Below are positions 1 to 8,213 of a stretch of DNA of 64,000 bases, piece after piece. The translations under genes and the position numbers were made by a program. This stretch comes from Granulosicoccus sp036478595 (GTDB lineage Bacteria > Pseudomonadota > Gammaproteobacteria > Granulosicoccales > Granulosicoccaceae), in assembly GCA_036478595.1 (NCBI GenBank), contig JAZGEF010000049.1, forward strand, positions 15,219 through 79,218, read 5' to 3'. Within the stretch, counting starts at the first letter, position 1, and each line of letters opens with the position of its first letter. The notes under the pieces are model-generated. The model did not search any database and was not told where the DNA came from. It saw only the letters and a list, made by a program, of their open reading frames with translations.

Positions 1-539
1 TCTTCGTCGAGCAGTAACGCAGTTTGACCACCGGTCATTCGCAGATACACATCGGCAAGTATTTCTGAATCGAGCAAGGCGCCGTGAAGTGTGCGATGGC
101 TGTTGTTAACATCCATGCGTTTGCAAAGTGCATCAAGGCTATTCCGTTGGCCGGGGTATAACTTACGCGCCAAGGCTAAGGTGTCGATTACCCGACAGAT
201 CGAATTGATGGTTATGTTGCCAGCGACACGTGCAAATTCTGCATCCAAAAAGCCCACATCAAAATCGGCATTATGGATAACCAGCTCTGCGCCCTTTAAA
301 TAATCGAGCACCTCTGTCGCGACGTCTTCAAAGCGCGGTTTATCACTAAGAAACTCATTACTAATACCGTGCACCTCCATTGCGCCATGATCGATCTGGC
401 GATCAGGTTGTAAATAGATGTGCAGGTTGTTGCCCGTGAGCCTTCGCTCGATCATCTCAACACAACCTATTTCGATAATACGATGCCCTGATTGTGCATC
501 CAGACCGGTGGTTTCAGTATCAAGAACAACCTGCCTCAT
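1..539 (-). CDS. dnaQ: DNA polymerase III epsilon subunit, 3'-5' proofreading exonuclease (partial, C-terminus beyond window)
   Basis: Proofreading exonuclease of the replicative polymerase. Reading the minus strand from the ATG at 539 gives about 179 residues before the window edge. The DEDDh exonuclease motifs are visible: Exo I as DTETTGLDA near residue 7, Exo II as HNADFDVGFLDAE near residue 95, and Exo III as HRTLHGALLDSEILADVY near residue 150. The start codon overlaps the rnhA stop in an ATGA, so the two are translationally coupled and probably co-transcribed. The polymerase-binding C-terminal tail is outside the window. In E. coli dnaQ and rnhA are adjacent but divergent; here they run in the same direction. 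Confidence 0.95.
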   Translation of the reverse strand, partial: MRQVVLDTETTGLDAQSGHRIIEIGCVEMIERRLTGNNLHIYLQPDRQIDHGAMEVHGISNEFLSDKPRFEDVATEVLDYLKGAELVIHNADFDVGFLDAEFARVAGNITINSICRVIDTLALARKLYPGQRNSLDALCKRMDVNNSHRTLHGALLDSEILADVYLRMTGGQTALLLDE

Positions 540-1015
540 GGCATACCCGCTGGGGGCGCGCCCGCTGGGGACTTACCCGCTAAAAATTCATCAATTCCTT
601 TATTAGCCAAGTCATCCACCCGTTCGTTTTCAGCATGGCCACTATGCCCTTTCACCCAGTGCCATTCAATATTATGAAGCGCAGCCAACTCGTCGATTTG
701 AATCCACAATTCTTTGTTTTTGACAGGCTTTCGTGCAGACGTCATCCAGTTCTTTTTCTTCCAGCCCGGCATCCATTCCAATATTCCTTGCCGCACATAT
801 TGCGAATCAGTGGTTAGCGCTACGTTGCTGGTTTTTTTTAATGCCTTTAATGCTTGGATCACCGCAGTCATTTCCATGCGGTTATTGGTGGTGTCTGGCT
901 CACCACCGTAGAGTTCTTTTTCATGCTTGCCAGAACGTAACAATGCTCCCCAACCACCTGGGCCTGGATTTCCACGGCAAGCGCCGTCAGTAAAGATCTC
1001 GATAATTTGGGTCAT
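536..1015 (-). CDS. rnhA: Ribonuclease HI
   Basis: Cytoplasmic endonuclease that cuts the RNA strand of RNA-DNA hybrids (Okazaki primers, R-loops). The 159-residue product has the standard RNase HI core: FTDGACRGNPGPGGWG near residue 9 (first catalytic Asp), NNRMEMTAV (catalytic Glu), TTDSQYVRQGI (Asp) and WVKGHSGHAENERVDDLA with the flexible His and last Asp. The core is of normal length but ends in a Pro/Ala/Gly tail (SPAGAPPAGMP) encoded by two copies of CCCGCTGGGG. That tail overlaps the dnaQ start by 4 bases. The gene follows the methyltransferase gene by 11 bases, as with yafS-rnhA in E. coli. Confidence 0.97.
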   Translation of the reverse strand: MTQIIEIFTDGACRGNPGPGGWGALLRSGKHEKELYGGEPDTTNNRMEMTAVIQALKALKKTSNVALTTDSQYVRQGILEWMPGWKKKNWMTSARKPVKNKELWIQIDELAALHNIEWHWVKGHSGHAENERVDDLANKGIDEFLAGKSPAGAPPAGMP

Positions 1016-1026
1016 GCTGGTTAGAT

Positions 1027-1818
1027 CTATTCTGCTTTTGGATCAAATTTGCGCAGTGCCGCGGTTTCGCGTGCCCTAGAAAAACTACTCACAGCCACGC
1101 TCGGACGTTGTTGCCTGCCCCACTGGCGTCGGCTTGGTGTTAACGGGATAGTTTGCTTACGTGCAACCAAGATATACAGGCCGCCCAAACCACCCAGCCA
1201 AGGCTCTACACGCTCTAAATGACGCGTGCGGCGAAGCAGTCTTTCGCTATTAATAGGCGGGCGGATAAAAAGGGCATCGCTTGTTTGTACTCGATAGTTG
1301 AGTACCGACAACCAATCCGTTAGGCGGGTTCTGGAGTAAAACCGACCATTCCAGGGCGCATTTCCGCGCCAGCCTGTTAAGGCGTGTCGCGCACCGAATG
1401 CACTAAACGGGTTAAAGCCAATGATCAATAATTGACCATCATCAGCTAACACTCGATCAGCTTCACGAAGCGCCTGGTGAGGCTGATCACAAAAATCTAG
1501 AGTATTAAAAAACATCACCAGTTTCATGGTGTCACTGGCTACGGGCAGCTGTAGTACATCACCATGAATGTCAGCCTGTGAGCCCGACGCATCAAGGATA
1601 ATTCGCCTATGCAGGCCCGAGCTTTTGAACAGGTCTCGCTCAGGTGCAAGGTTACCAATCTGCAGGCCTTGATAACCAAAAACATCACTTAGGCTAGCTT
1701 GGAGCTGAACTTCGAGCCTATCGAGGATAGACTGTCCGAGCGCTGATGAGTACCATTGCGTTAGCGGACGCTGCGAGTCGATCCAAATAGGCTTGCGTCG
1801 TGTCAAATTTATCATCAA
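1027..1818 (-). CDS. YafS-like class I SAM-dependent methyltransferase
   Basis: A 263-residue protein with a methyltransferase-11-type fold. The region around residues 60-150 contains a predicted SAM-binding strand (RRIILDASGSQADIHGDV), a motif like LPVASDTMKLVMFFNTLDF, and LREADRVLADDGQLLIIGFNP typical of the family. The glycine-rich motif I is weak, as in YafS relatives. Its position upstream of rnhA and back-to-back with mltD matches yafS in enterobacteria. The substrate is unknown. Either of two adjacent ATG codons at 1818/1815 may be the start. Confidence 0.8.
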   Translation of the reverse strand: MMINLTRRKPIWIDSQRPLTQWYSSALGQSILDRLEVQLQASLSDVFGYQGLQIGNLAPERDLFKSSGLHRRIILDASGSQADIHGDVLQLPVASDTMKLVMFFNTLDFCDQPHQALREADRVLADDGQLLIIGFNPFSAFGARHALTGWRGNAPWNGRFYSRTRLTDWLSVLNYRVQTSDALFIRPPINSERLLRRTRHLERVEPWLGGLGGLYILVARKQTIPLTPSRRQWGRQQRPSVAVSSFSRARETAALRKFDPKAE

Positions 1819-1867
1819 ATTCTCATATACCGATCAGTCACAATCGATGTCATCTAAAACGCCATGT

Positions 1868-3346
1868 ATGGCAGATAACAATCTGGCCATTAGCCGCCAT
1901 AACAGATTGGTATTGATCCCCTCAATGATCAGTATAGCGGCTAAAGCCGCCACAATAATGCTACTAATAACCACAAGTGTGCAAGGCTTGGCGGAAACCA
2001 ACACCGCAGGCCGCGCGCAACTGCCCCAGCTGGGCAATACTGACCATAACGACCGCATATTGCTACAGGAGATCACTGACGAGCACACAGTGGAAGCTCA
2101 ACCGCAGTTGCTCGCTACGGCGCAGACCACTGATGACACAGAATTACCAATAGGCACCAGCACCATCACTAGCGTACCAGCGCCAGTTTCTGCTTGGGAT
2201 AGCATACGCGCAGCCGACAGGCTACCCAGAGAACGTAATCAACGCGTCGAGTTTTATATTGATCAATATCAACGCGAAGTTTTGTGGATAAATAAAATTC
2301 TCAATCGCGGTACGCCATTTATCGGGTACATCGTGCAATCACTCGAATCAAGGTTTTTACCGGTCGAACTGGCATTGATACCTGCTATCGAGAGTGGCTT
2401 TCGAACCACCGTTAAAAGCTCGGTAAATGCCGCGGGCATTTGGCAGATCGTACCCATAACCGCACGTGAAATTGGTGTTGAACGCAACACCTGGTTTGAT
2501 GGCAGAGGCGACATCGTTAAATCAACCACGGCAGCAATCGATTATTTAAGTTATCTTAATGCCGAATTTAATGGTGATTGGGAGCTCACGCTTGCCGCCT
2601 ACAACGCAGGCCCTGGTCGAGTGCGAGGCGCGATCAAGAAAAATATAAAGGCTGAAAAGCCTACTGATTTTTGGTCGCTGGATTTACCCACAGAAACACT
2701 TAACTACGTGCCAAAGATTGTTGCCATGCTGGAGCTGATCAAAGATCCAGAAACCAGGGGCTTGGATCTACCGGATATGCCTGTTACGGCAGATTTTACG
2801 ATTGTGGATGTAGGAAAACGTATAAGCCTTGATCATGCAGCCACCATGAGCAACGTGGATGAAGCATTGCTGGGCCAACTTAACGCTGGGTTAATTCATC
2901 AAGTCACGCCACCAAAGGGCCCGCACTTAATTGTTGTACCGGCATCCGCCGTGCAAAGGTTCAAACGAGCGATAGCGGCAGCGGGCAATACCAAGCTATT
3001 TTCATTGCCACTTACGCACACAGTTGTCGCCGGTGATAGCGTCAGTACCATCGCGTTCAAATACGGCATCACTCAACGAAAATTACGAGAGATAAATAGT
3101 TTAGATAACTCGCGCATATTGATCGGTCAAAGCCTAGGTGTAATAGACGTTCGCGGTACTAACACTAGCGCACGTAGTACAATGGTCGAATACGTAGTTA
3201 AGATTGGCGATACATTGTCGGAAATCGCCGAACGGTTTGCAGTTAAAATTAGCGCAATACAAAATTCGACTGGTAAAACACCGGATAATAATGTTATTCA
3301 TCCGGGCGAAAAATTGATCATTCAAGTGCTAAGCGGCGATGGCTGA
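1868..3346 (+). CDS. mltD: Membrane-bound lytic murein transglycosylase D
   Basis: Cleaves peptidoglycan glycan strands with formation of 1,6-anhydro-MurNAc in the periplasm. The SLT (lysozyme-like) domain lies in the first half of the protein: PVELALIPAIESGF holds the catalytic Glu, followed by AAGIWQIVP and LAAYNAGPGRVRGAI. Two LysM peptidoglycan-binding repeats are at the C-terminus (GDSVSTIAFKYGITQRKLRE and GDTLSEIAERFAVKISAI). A hydrophobic segment (IAAKAATIMLLITTSVQGLA) serves as signal or anchor; no clear lipobox was seen, unlike E. coli MltD. The frame is open to a TTG at 1793, which would overlap the divergent methyltransferase gene; ATG 1868 is chosen, with 1847 or 1925 as alternatives. 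None has a strong ribosome-binding site. Confidence 0.92.
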   Translation: MADNNLAISRHNRLVLIPSMISIAAKAATIMLLITTSVQGLAETNTAGRAQLPQLGNTDHNDRILLQEITDEHTVEAQPQLLATAQTTDDTELPIGTSTITSVPAPVSAWDSIRAADRLPRERNQRVEFYIDQYQREVLWINKILNRGTPFIGYIVQSLESRFLPVELALIPAIESGFRTTVKSSVNAAGIWQIVPITAREIGVERNTWFDGRGDIVKSTTAAIDYLSYLNAEFNGDWELTLAAYNAGPGRVRGAIKKNIKAEKPTDFWSLDLPTETLNYVPKIVAMLELIKDPETRGLDLPDMPVTADFTIVDVGKRISLDHAATMSNVDEALLGQLNAGLIHQVTPPKGPHLIVVPASAVQRFKRAIAAAGNTKLFSLPLTHTVVAGDSVSTIAFKYGITQRKLREINSLDNSRILIGQSLGVIDVRGTNTSARSTMVEYVVKIGDTLSEIAERFAVKISAIQNSTGKTPDNNVIHPGEKLIIQVLSGDG

Positions 3347-3509
3347 AGTAAACGCCGGTTTTTCGACGGCAAGTGCAGACCTTCACGCGCTTGTTGACGC
3401 TGAGCACTTAAATGACAATAATTAGGGCTTAGTAAGCGACGGATGCACAACAATGGCAGATTGCCAGGCTCCACATTTGTTTAGTTTGCGGTACTCGTAG
3501 GGAAAACGC

Positions 3510-4487
3510 ATGACCACCATTATTGTTACTAACGAAAACGACGACGTTGAAAAATTCGATTTCGATGCGGACACCACTGAAATAAGCATTGGTCGACGTT
3601 CAACGAATGACGTCTGCATTGCAAACTTGTCTGTTAGTGGCAAGCACGCACGTATCACCTTGGATACAACTGGCGCACTGATCGAAGATCTAAACAGCAC
3701 TAACGGCACCTACATCAATGGTCGGCTAATTAGCCGACAACTGCTCGATGGCGGCGATCAAATCATTATCGGTAAAACCCGCGTGCAGTATCAGATCGAG
3801 CAAACCACTGAACAGCCAAACAAATCGCAAAGTGAACAAGCAGCTGAGCTGCAACCCGCACTTACGCCTGAGGCATCCCAGCCTGCAACGGTTACGCGTC
3901 TTACAGGTAATGGCTCTAACGGCAGAGTCACAGCGCCTATTCCTGCCCCGCAGCTCAATGGCCTTAACCACAACGACTTTGACGATGAACCAATGACCTT
4001 GTCGCAAAAAGCTAAGTTAGCGCTTGGCGGCGGTCGTGCACAATCACGTACGCCAAACAACGATCACGAGCGCGATTCAGATGTCGCCCTTGCCGATCCA
4101 AACCAGCCAGATCCTGTAGCGCCGCTTACCGGCAAACACCATAGCCCGGAACAGGTGGAATTTGATGGCGCGCAAAAGCTCACTCACGATCTAGACGCCC
4201 CAGCAATTCAAACACCAGCAGGTGCTGTGATTGAAATTAAAAACGGTGCGAAGTCTGGCCAGGTATTGCCGATCGACAAACCCGTTACTACTCTTGGGCG
4301 CCCCGGCATTCAAATCGCTGCCATTATGCGTAAGCCAGACGGCTACTTTTTAATGCACATTGAAAGCGATGATAGCGTTGAGCTTCCTACCCTTAATCGC
4401 GATGAAATTGGCGACGAGCCTGTGCTACTGCACAGTGGCGACAGACTAAACGTAGCGGGTATCGAAGTCGAATTTATGTTGTCGTAG
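3510..4487 (+). CDS. FHA-domain protein with a second, FHA-like C-terminal module
   Basis: A 325-residue soluble protein. Residues about 20-95 form a clear forkhead-associated (phosphothreonine-binding) domain: ISIGRRSTNDVCI, SVSGKHARI and LNSTNGTYINGR carry the conserved Gly-Arg, Ser-x-x-His and Asn-Gly signatures. A low-complexity Gln/Pro/Ala/Asp linker follows, then residues about 235-325 (GQVLPIDKPVTTLGRPGIQI to GDRLNVAGIEVEFML) again look like an FHA beta-sandwich, without the Ser-x-x-His motif. No signal peptide is visible. It stands alone between mltD and cysM, overlapping the convergent cysM 3' end by 14 bases. A role as a phosphothreonine reader is inferred; no kinase gene was seen in the window. 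Confidence 0.85.
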   Translation: MTTIIVTNENDDVEKFDFDADTTEISIGRRSTNDVCIANLSVSGKHARITLDTTGALIEDLNSTNGTYINGRLISRQLLDGGDQIIIGKTRVQYQIEQTTEQPNKSQSEQAAELQPALTPEASQPATVTRLTGNGSNGRVTAPIPAPQLNGLNHNDFDDEPMTLSQKAKLALGGGRAQSRTPNNDHERDSDVALADPNQPDPVAPLTGKHHSPEQVEFDGAQKLTHDLDAPAIQTPAGAVIEIKNGAKSGQVLPIDKPVTTLGRPGIQIAAIMRKPDGYFLMHIESDDSVELPTLNRDEIGDEPVLLHSGDRLNVAGIEVEFMLS

Positions 4488-5391
4488 CGGAAAACAATCC
4501 GCTACTTAGATAACGATCACCACGATCACAGACGATCGTGACCACTACCGCATCTTTAAGCGATGGCAACAATCGCAACGCTGCTGCCATTGCTCCACCA
4601 GTCGATACACCGCCCAACACACCTTCAGTTTTTGCAAGCTGTCGTGTCATAGCTTCTGCGTCCTTCGCACTCACATCAATAATTTGATCCACGCGTTCAG
4701 GCTCAAATATAGTCGGCAGATATTCTTTTGGCCAACGTCTGATACCCGGGATGCTCGACCCTTCTTCAGGCTGCACACCGACAATTTGAATTGCCGGGTT
4801 TTTCTCTTTTAGGTAACGCGATACACCCATGATGGTGCCGGTGGTACCCATCGAGCTAACAAAATGCGTGATACGACCAGCAGTGGCGCCCCATAATTCT
4901 GGCCCAGTTGTTTTGTAATGCGCCGCAGGGTTATCAGGATTGGCAAATTGATTCAGTAAAAAACCTTCACCTTTATTGGACATCTCTACGGCTAAGTCGC
5001 GCGCATACTCAATACCCTGCTCAGCACTAACTAATATCAATTCTGCACCATAGGCTTGCATGGACGACTTGCGCTCATCCGTCATGTTGTCAGCCATGAT
5101 CAGCTTCATTTTGTAGCCCATAGTAGCCGCAACCATGGCCAAAGCAATACCCGTGTTGCCACTAGTGGCTTCAACCAAGGCATCCCCTGGCTTGATATCG
5201 CCACGTGCTTGCGCTTGCTTGATCATATTTGATGCTGGCCGATCTTTAACCGAACCTGCCGGGTTATCACCTTCAAGTTTTGCAAACACACGATTGTTGT
5301 TATCATTTTTAGCCAATCGCTGTATCGGTACCAGCCGCGTGCGACCAATCTGATCAACCATCGATTGTGGAAACTGTTCAGCCATTACCAA
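4474..5391 (-). CDS. cysM: Cysteine synthase B (O-acetylserine sulfhydrylase, PLP enzyme)
   Basis: Forms L-cysteine from O-acetylserine and sulfide or thiosulfate. The 305-residue fold type II PLP enzyme has the lysine motif GDNPAGSVKDRPA near residue 45, the substrate loop EATSGNTGIALAM and the glycine phosphate cup VSSMGTTGTIMGV. EEGSSIPGIRRWPKEYLP is typical of CysM-type enzymes. The start overlaps the end of miaA by 14 bases, so it is probably expressed from the tsaE-amiB-mutL-miaA run. In many gammaproteobacteria hfq occupies this position after miaA. An ATG two codons downstream is an equally possible start. Confidence 0.92.
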   Translation of the reverse strand: MVMAEQFPQSMVDQIGRTRLVPIQRLAKNDNNNRVFAKLEGDNPAGSVKDRPASNMIKQAQARGDIKPGDALVEATSGNTGIALAMVAATMGYKMKLIMADNMTDERKSSMQAYGAELILVSAEQGIEYARDLAVEMSNKGEGFLLNQFANPDNPAAHYKTTGPELWGATAGRITHFVSSMGTTGTIMGVSRYLKEKNPAIQIVGVQPEEGSSIPGIRRWPKEYLPTIFEPERVDQIIDVSAKDAEAMTRQLAKTEGVLGGVSTGGAMAAALRLLPSLKDAVVVTIVCDRGDRYLSSGLFSATTT

Positions 5392-6316
5392 CCCTTAGTG
5401 TTTTTAAGATCCGCTGCAATTGAGCCTGTGTATCAAGCTTGTCTGCCGTTACCGTAGTGTAGTTATCTGCCGAGCGTATCCAAGTTAATTGACGCTTCGC
5501 CAACTGGCGAGTAGCGACTAAAACTTTATCAACACACGAAGCTTCATTGTACACCCCCTCTAGCATTTGCCACACTTGCCGGTAACCAACACAGCGCATC
5601 GACGGAAGCTCTGCGTGTAGAATATTATTATGTTTTAGTTGTTTAACCTCGTCTATTAACCCATCGGCAAACATGGTCTCAAGCCGTTTTTCAATTCGTC
5701 GATGCAACCAGGCCCGATCCTCAGGCACCAGTGCAAACTTAATTGGCTGCATCGGTAATGGCGACTGTGTCTGTTTTTGTAATTCACTCAACGGTTTACC
5801 ACTAAGCATAAATACTTCCAATGCACGCTGTAGCCGCTGCGGATCATTGGGATGAATGCGTTGTGCAGAAACAGGATCAACATAGGCCAAGCGATCATGC
5901 AAGGCTTGCCAGCCTAGTACCGCCGCCTCTTGAGTGAGTTGTTCACGTATGGCAATGTCAGCATTGGGCAAAGGCGCAAGGCCATTTGTAAGCGCATGAA
6001 AATACATCATCGTGCCACCCGCCAGCACCACACTCCTACCACGCTGCGAAATATCTTCAATGGCCGTACAGGCATCGCGGCTAAATCTAGCGACCGAATA
6101 CGGGTCATCCGGTTCACATATATCGATTAAATGATGAGGTATGGATTGCTTTTCAGTGATCGTTGGTTTCGCTGTGCCAATATCCATATGCCGGTACACA
6201 AGGGCCGAATCAACGCTCAGGACCTCGGCGTCAATTGCCTTGGCAAGCTCAACCGCAAGCGAGGTTTTCCCCGAGGCGGTTGGCCCGAACAAGAATAACA
6301 GCTGCGGTGTTGGCAA
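5378..6316 (-). CDS. miaA: tRNA dimethylallyltransferase
   Basis: Adds a dimethylallyl group to N6 of A37 in tRNAs reading UNN codons. The 312-residue product has the P-loop FLFGPTASGKTSLA at residue 8, SVDSALVYRHMDIGTAKP (catalytic Asp and substrate loop), HHLIDICEPDDPYSVARF, VLAGGTMMYFHALTNGLAPLP and the C-terminal RQLAKRQLTWIR. Length and order of motifs are normal. Only two bases separate it from mutL upstream, and it overlaps cysM downstream, consistent with one transcript. Confidence 0.97.
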   Translation of the reverse strand: MPTPQLLFLFGPTASGKTSLAVELAKAIDAEVLSVDSALVYRHMDIGTAKPTITEKQSIPHHLIDICEPDDPYSVARFSRDACTAIEDISQRGRSVVLAGGTMMYFHALTNGLAPLPNADIAIREQLTQEAAVLGWQALHDRLAYVDPVSAQRIHPNDPQRLQRALEVFMLSGKPLSELQKQTQSPLPMQPIKFALVPEDRAWLHRRIEKRLETMFADGLIDEVKQLKHNNILHAELPSMRCVGYRQVWQMLEGVYNEASCVDKVLVATRQLAKRQLTWIRSADNYTTVTADKLDTQAQLQRILKTLRVGNG

Positions 6317-6318
6317 CC

Positions 6319-8154
6319 TCAGCGGCCTCGCATGAACAAACGATCAAGCTCATTCATGTTTAACTGCGTCCAGGTGGGCCTGCCATGGTTGCACTGCCCG
6401 CTGTTGGGCGTGGTTTCTATTTGGCGTAACAGTGCATTCATTTCAGGTACGGTTAACGCACGATTGGCACGCACTGAGCCGTGACACGCCATCGACGACA
6501 ACACCTTATCTATCGCTTCACGTAGTTTATTGCTATCACCATATTCCATAACGTCTGACAACACATCGCGCAATAAAGCTTCGGCATTTTCCTGTTTTAA
6601 TAATGCAGGCACTGAGCGAATACGTAACTGCTCAGGCGATAACCTTTCGATTTTCATGCCTAGCCCTTCAAGCCATGTCGATAGTGTTTCTGCTTGATCA
6701 GCCTCTGCTTCACTAACCGTCACTGCAACAGGCACTAGCAATGCTTGCGATGCTACCTCGCCTGCTTCAAATGCTACTTTTAACCTCTCGTAAGTAATGC
6801 GTTCGTGCGCAGCATGCGCATCAACTACGATCAAGCCTTGCGTGTTTTGCGCAAGAATGTATACGCCGTGCAGGTGCGCCATCGCGTAACCCAACGGTGG
6901 TGCAACGGTTTCATCCGGTATTGTTGGCATGACCCCTACAAACGAGTCACCATATGGGCTGACCGGCTGCGCAGCACGATTAGCCGATAAGCGCTCCATG
7001 CCACGATTGTTGTCCTGCACGCTTAAGGGCATTGCCTGTTGATGAGGGATAGAACCATAAGCGCCAGAGCGAAGTATGCCCAGCCCAGCCAGAGTGACAC
7101 CCGGTATACCACCAGAACTACCACCATCCAAACCAGGCGATTCCAATGCATCAGCTGGCGTTACTGCGGCTAAAAATTCTTTAAGCGAACGACGAACAAA
7201 CCCATGCACTAATTGCGAATCACGGAACCGAACCTCTTGTTTGCCCGGATGCACGTTAACGTCAACCGATAGCGGATCTATTGTTAGAAACAAGACAAAC
7301 GCAGGGTGGCGCTGGTGATAGATTAGATCGCTGTACGCCTGTTTAACCGCATGAGACACTACCTTATCTTTGATCATTCGTCCGTTGACATAAAAATACT
7401 GCATGTCAGCCTGGCTACGCGAGAACTCTGGAGATGCAATCCAACCCTGCAAAGCCAGTTGATTGTTATCGAGCTCTACCCGGTGAGCAGCCTCTGCAAA
7501 CGCTTTACCCAACACTCTTGCCAGGCGTTGATGCTGTGCAGACTCTGAACTAGCGACTGCACAATCCAAAGTGTTCTTGCCATTGTGCACCAATCTAAAG
7601 GCACACTCAGGGTTACCCAATGCCAGGGTTTTAACGACTTGTTCGCATCGGGAATATTCTGTACGCGCAGTACGCATAAATTTGCGTCGTGCCGGTACGT
7701 TATAAAAAAGATTAAGTACTTCGACCGTTGTACCATCGGGATGAGATGCTGGTGAAAGCTCTAGCTCGCCATCACGGGCATAACGCACTTGCCATGCGTT
7801 TGTATCACTAGCAGGTTTTGACGTGAGCAACAATCGTGACACCGACGCAATACTGGGCAAGGCTTCGCCGCGAAAGCCCATCGTGGCTACCGCTTGCAAA
7901 TCATCCATCGAGCCAATTTTGCTAGTGGCATGGCGGCTTAATGCCAATAACAATTCATCTTTTGGGATACCGCCGCCATCATCTCGAATACGAATACGCT
8001 CTAAGCCGCCATGATCAAGATGAATCTCGCAATGGGTCGCGCCCGCATCAAGTGAATTCTCGAGCAGCTCCTTAACAATAGAAGCAGGCCGCTCGATCAC
8101 TTCACCTGCCGCGATTTGATTGATCAGATGATCAGGGAGCTGTTGAATGGGCAT
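6319..8154 (-). CDS. mutL: DNA mismatch repair protein MutL, with endonuclease motif
   Basis: Mismatch repair matchmaker. The 611-residue protein has the GHKL ATPase domain at the N-terminus: ELLENSLDAGATHCEIHL, RIRDDGGGIPKDELLLALSR, TMGFRGEALPSIASVS and the loop DGTTVEVLNLFYNVPARRKF. A variable linker (about residues 335-425) leads to the dimerisation domain. That domain carries DAHAAHERITYE, which fits the DxHA(x2)E(x4)E metal-binding endonuclease motif, plus ACHGSVRANR and CNHGRPTWTQL. This is the nicking type of MutL found in bacteria without MutH; E. coli MutL lacks the motif. It lies 59 bases downstream of amiB. Confidence 0.96.
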   Translation of the reverse strand: MPIQQLPDHLINQIAAGEVIERPASIVKELLENSLDAGATHCEIHLDHGGLERIRIRDDGGGIPKDELLLALSRHATSKIGSMDDLQAVATMGFRGEALPSIASVSRLLLTSKPASDTNAWQVRYARDGELELSPASHPDGTTVEVLNLFYNVPARRKFMRTARTEYSRCEQVVKTLALGNPECAFRLVHNGKNTLDCAVASSESAQHQRLARVLGKAFAEAAHRVELDNNQLALQGWIASPEFSRSQADMQYFYVNGRMIKDKVVSHAVKQAYSDLIYHQRHPAFVLFLTIDPLSVDVNVHPGKQEVRFRDSQLVHGFVRRSLKEFLAAVTPADALESPGLDGGSSGGIPGVTLAGLGILRSGAYGSIPHQQAMPLSVQDNNRGMERLSANRAAQPVSPYGDSFVGVMPTIPDETVAPPLGYAMAHLHGVYILAQNTQGLIVVDAHAAHERITYERLKVAFEAGEVASQALLVPVAVTVSEAEADQAETLSTWLEGLGMKIERLSPEQLRIRSVPALLKQENAEALLRDVLSDVMEYGDSNKLREAIDKVLSSMACHGSVRANRALTVPEMNALLRQIETTPNSGQCNHGRPTWTQLNMNELDRLFMRGR

Positions 8155-8213
8155 GGATAAGCTAGTCAGGCATAGTCACCTAACATTATGCGACAAAACC
8201 GCCACAGATGATA

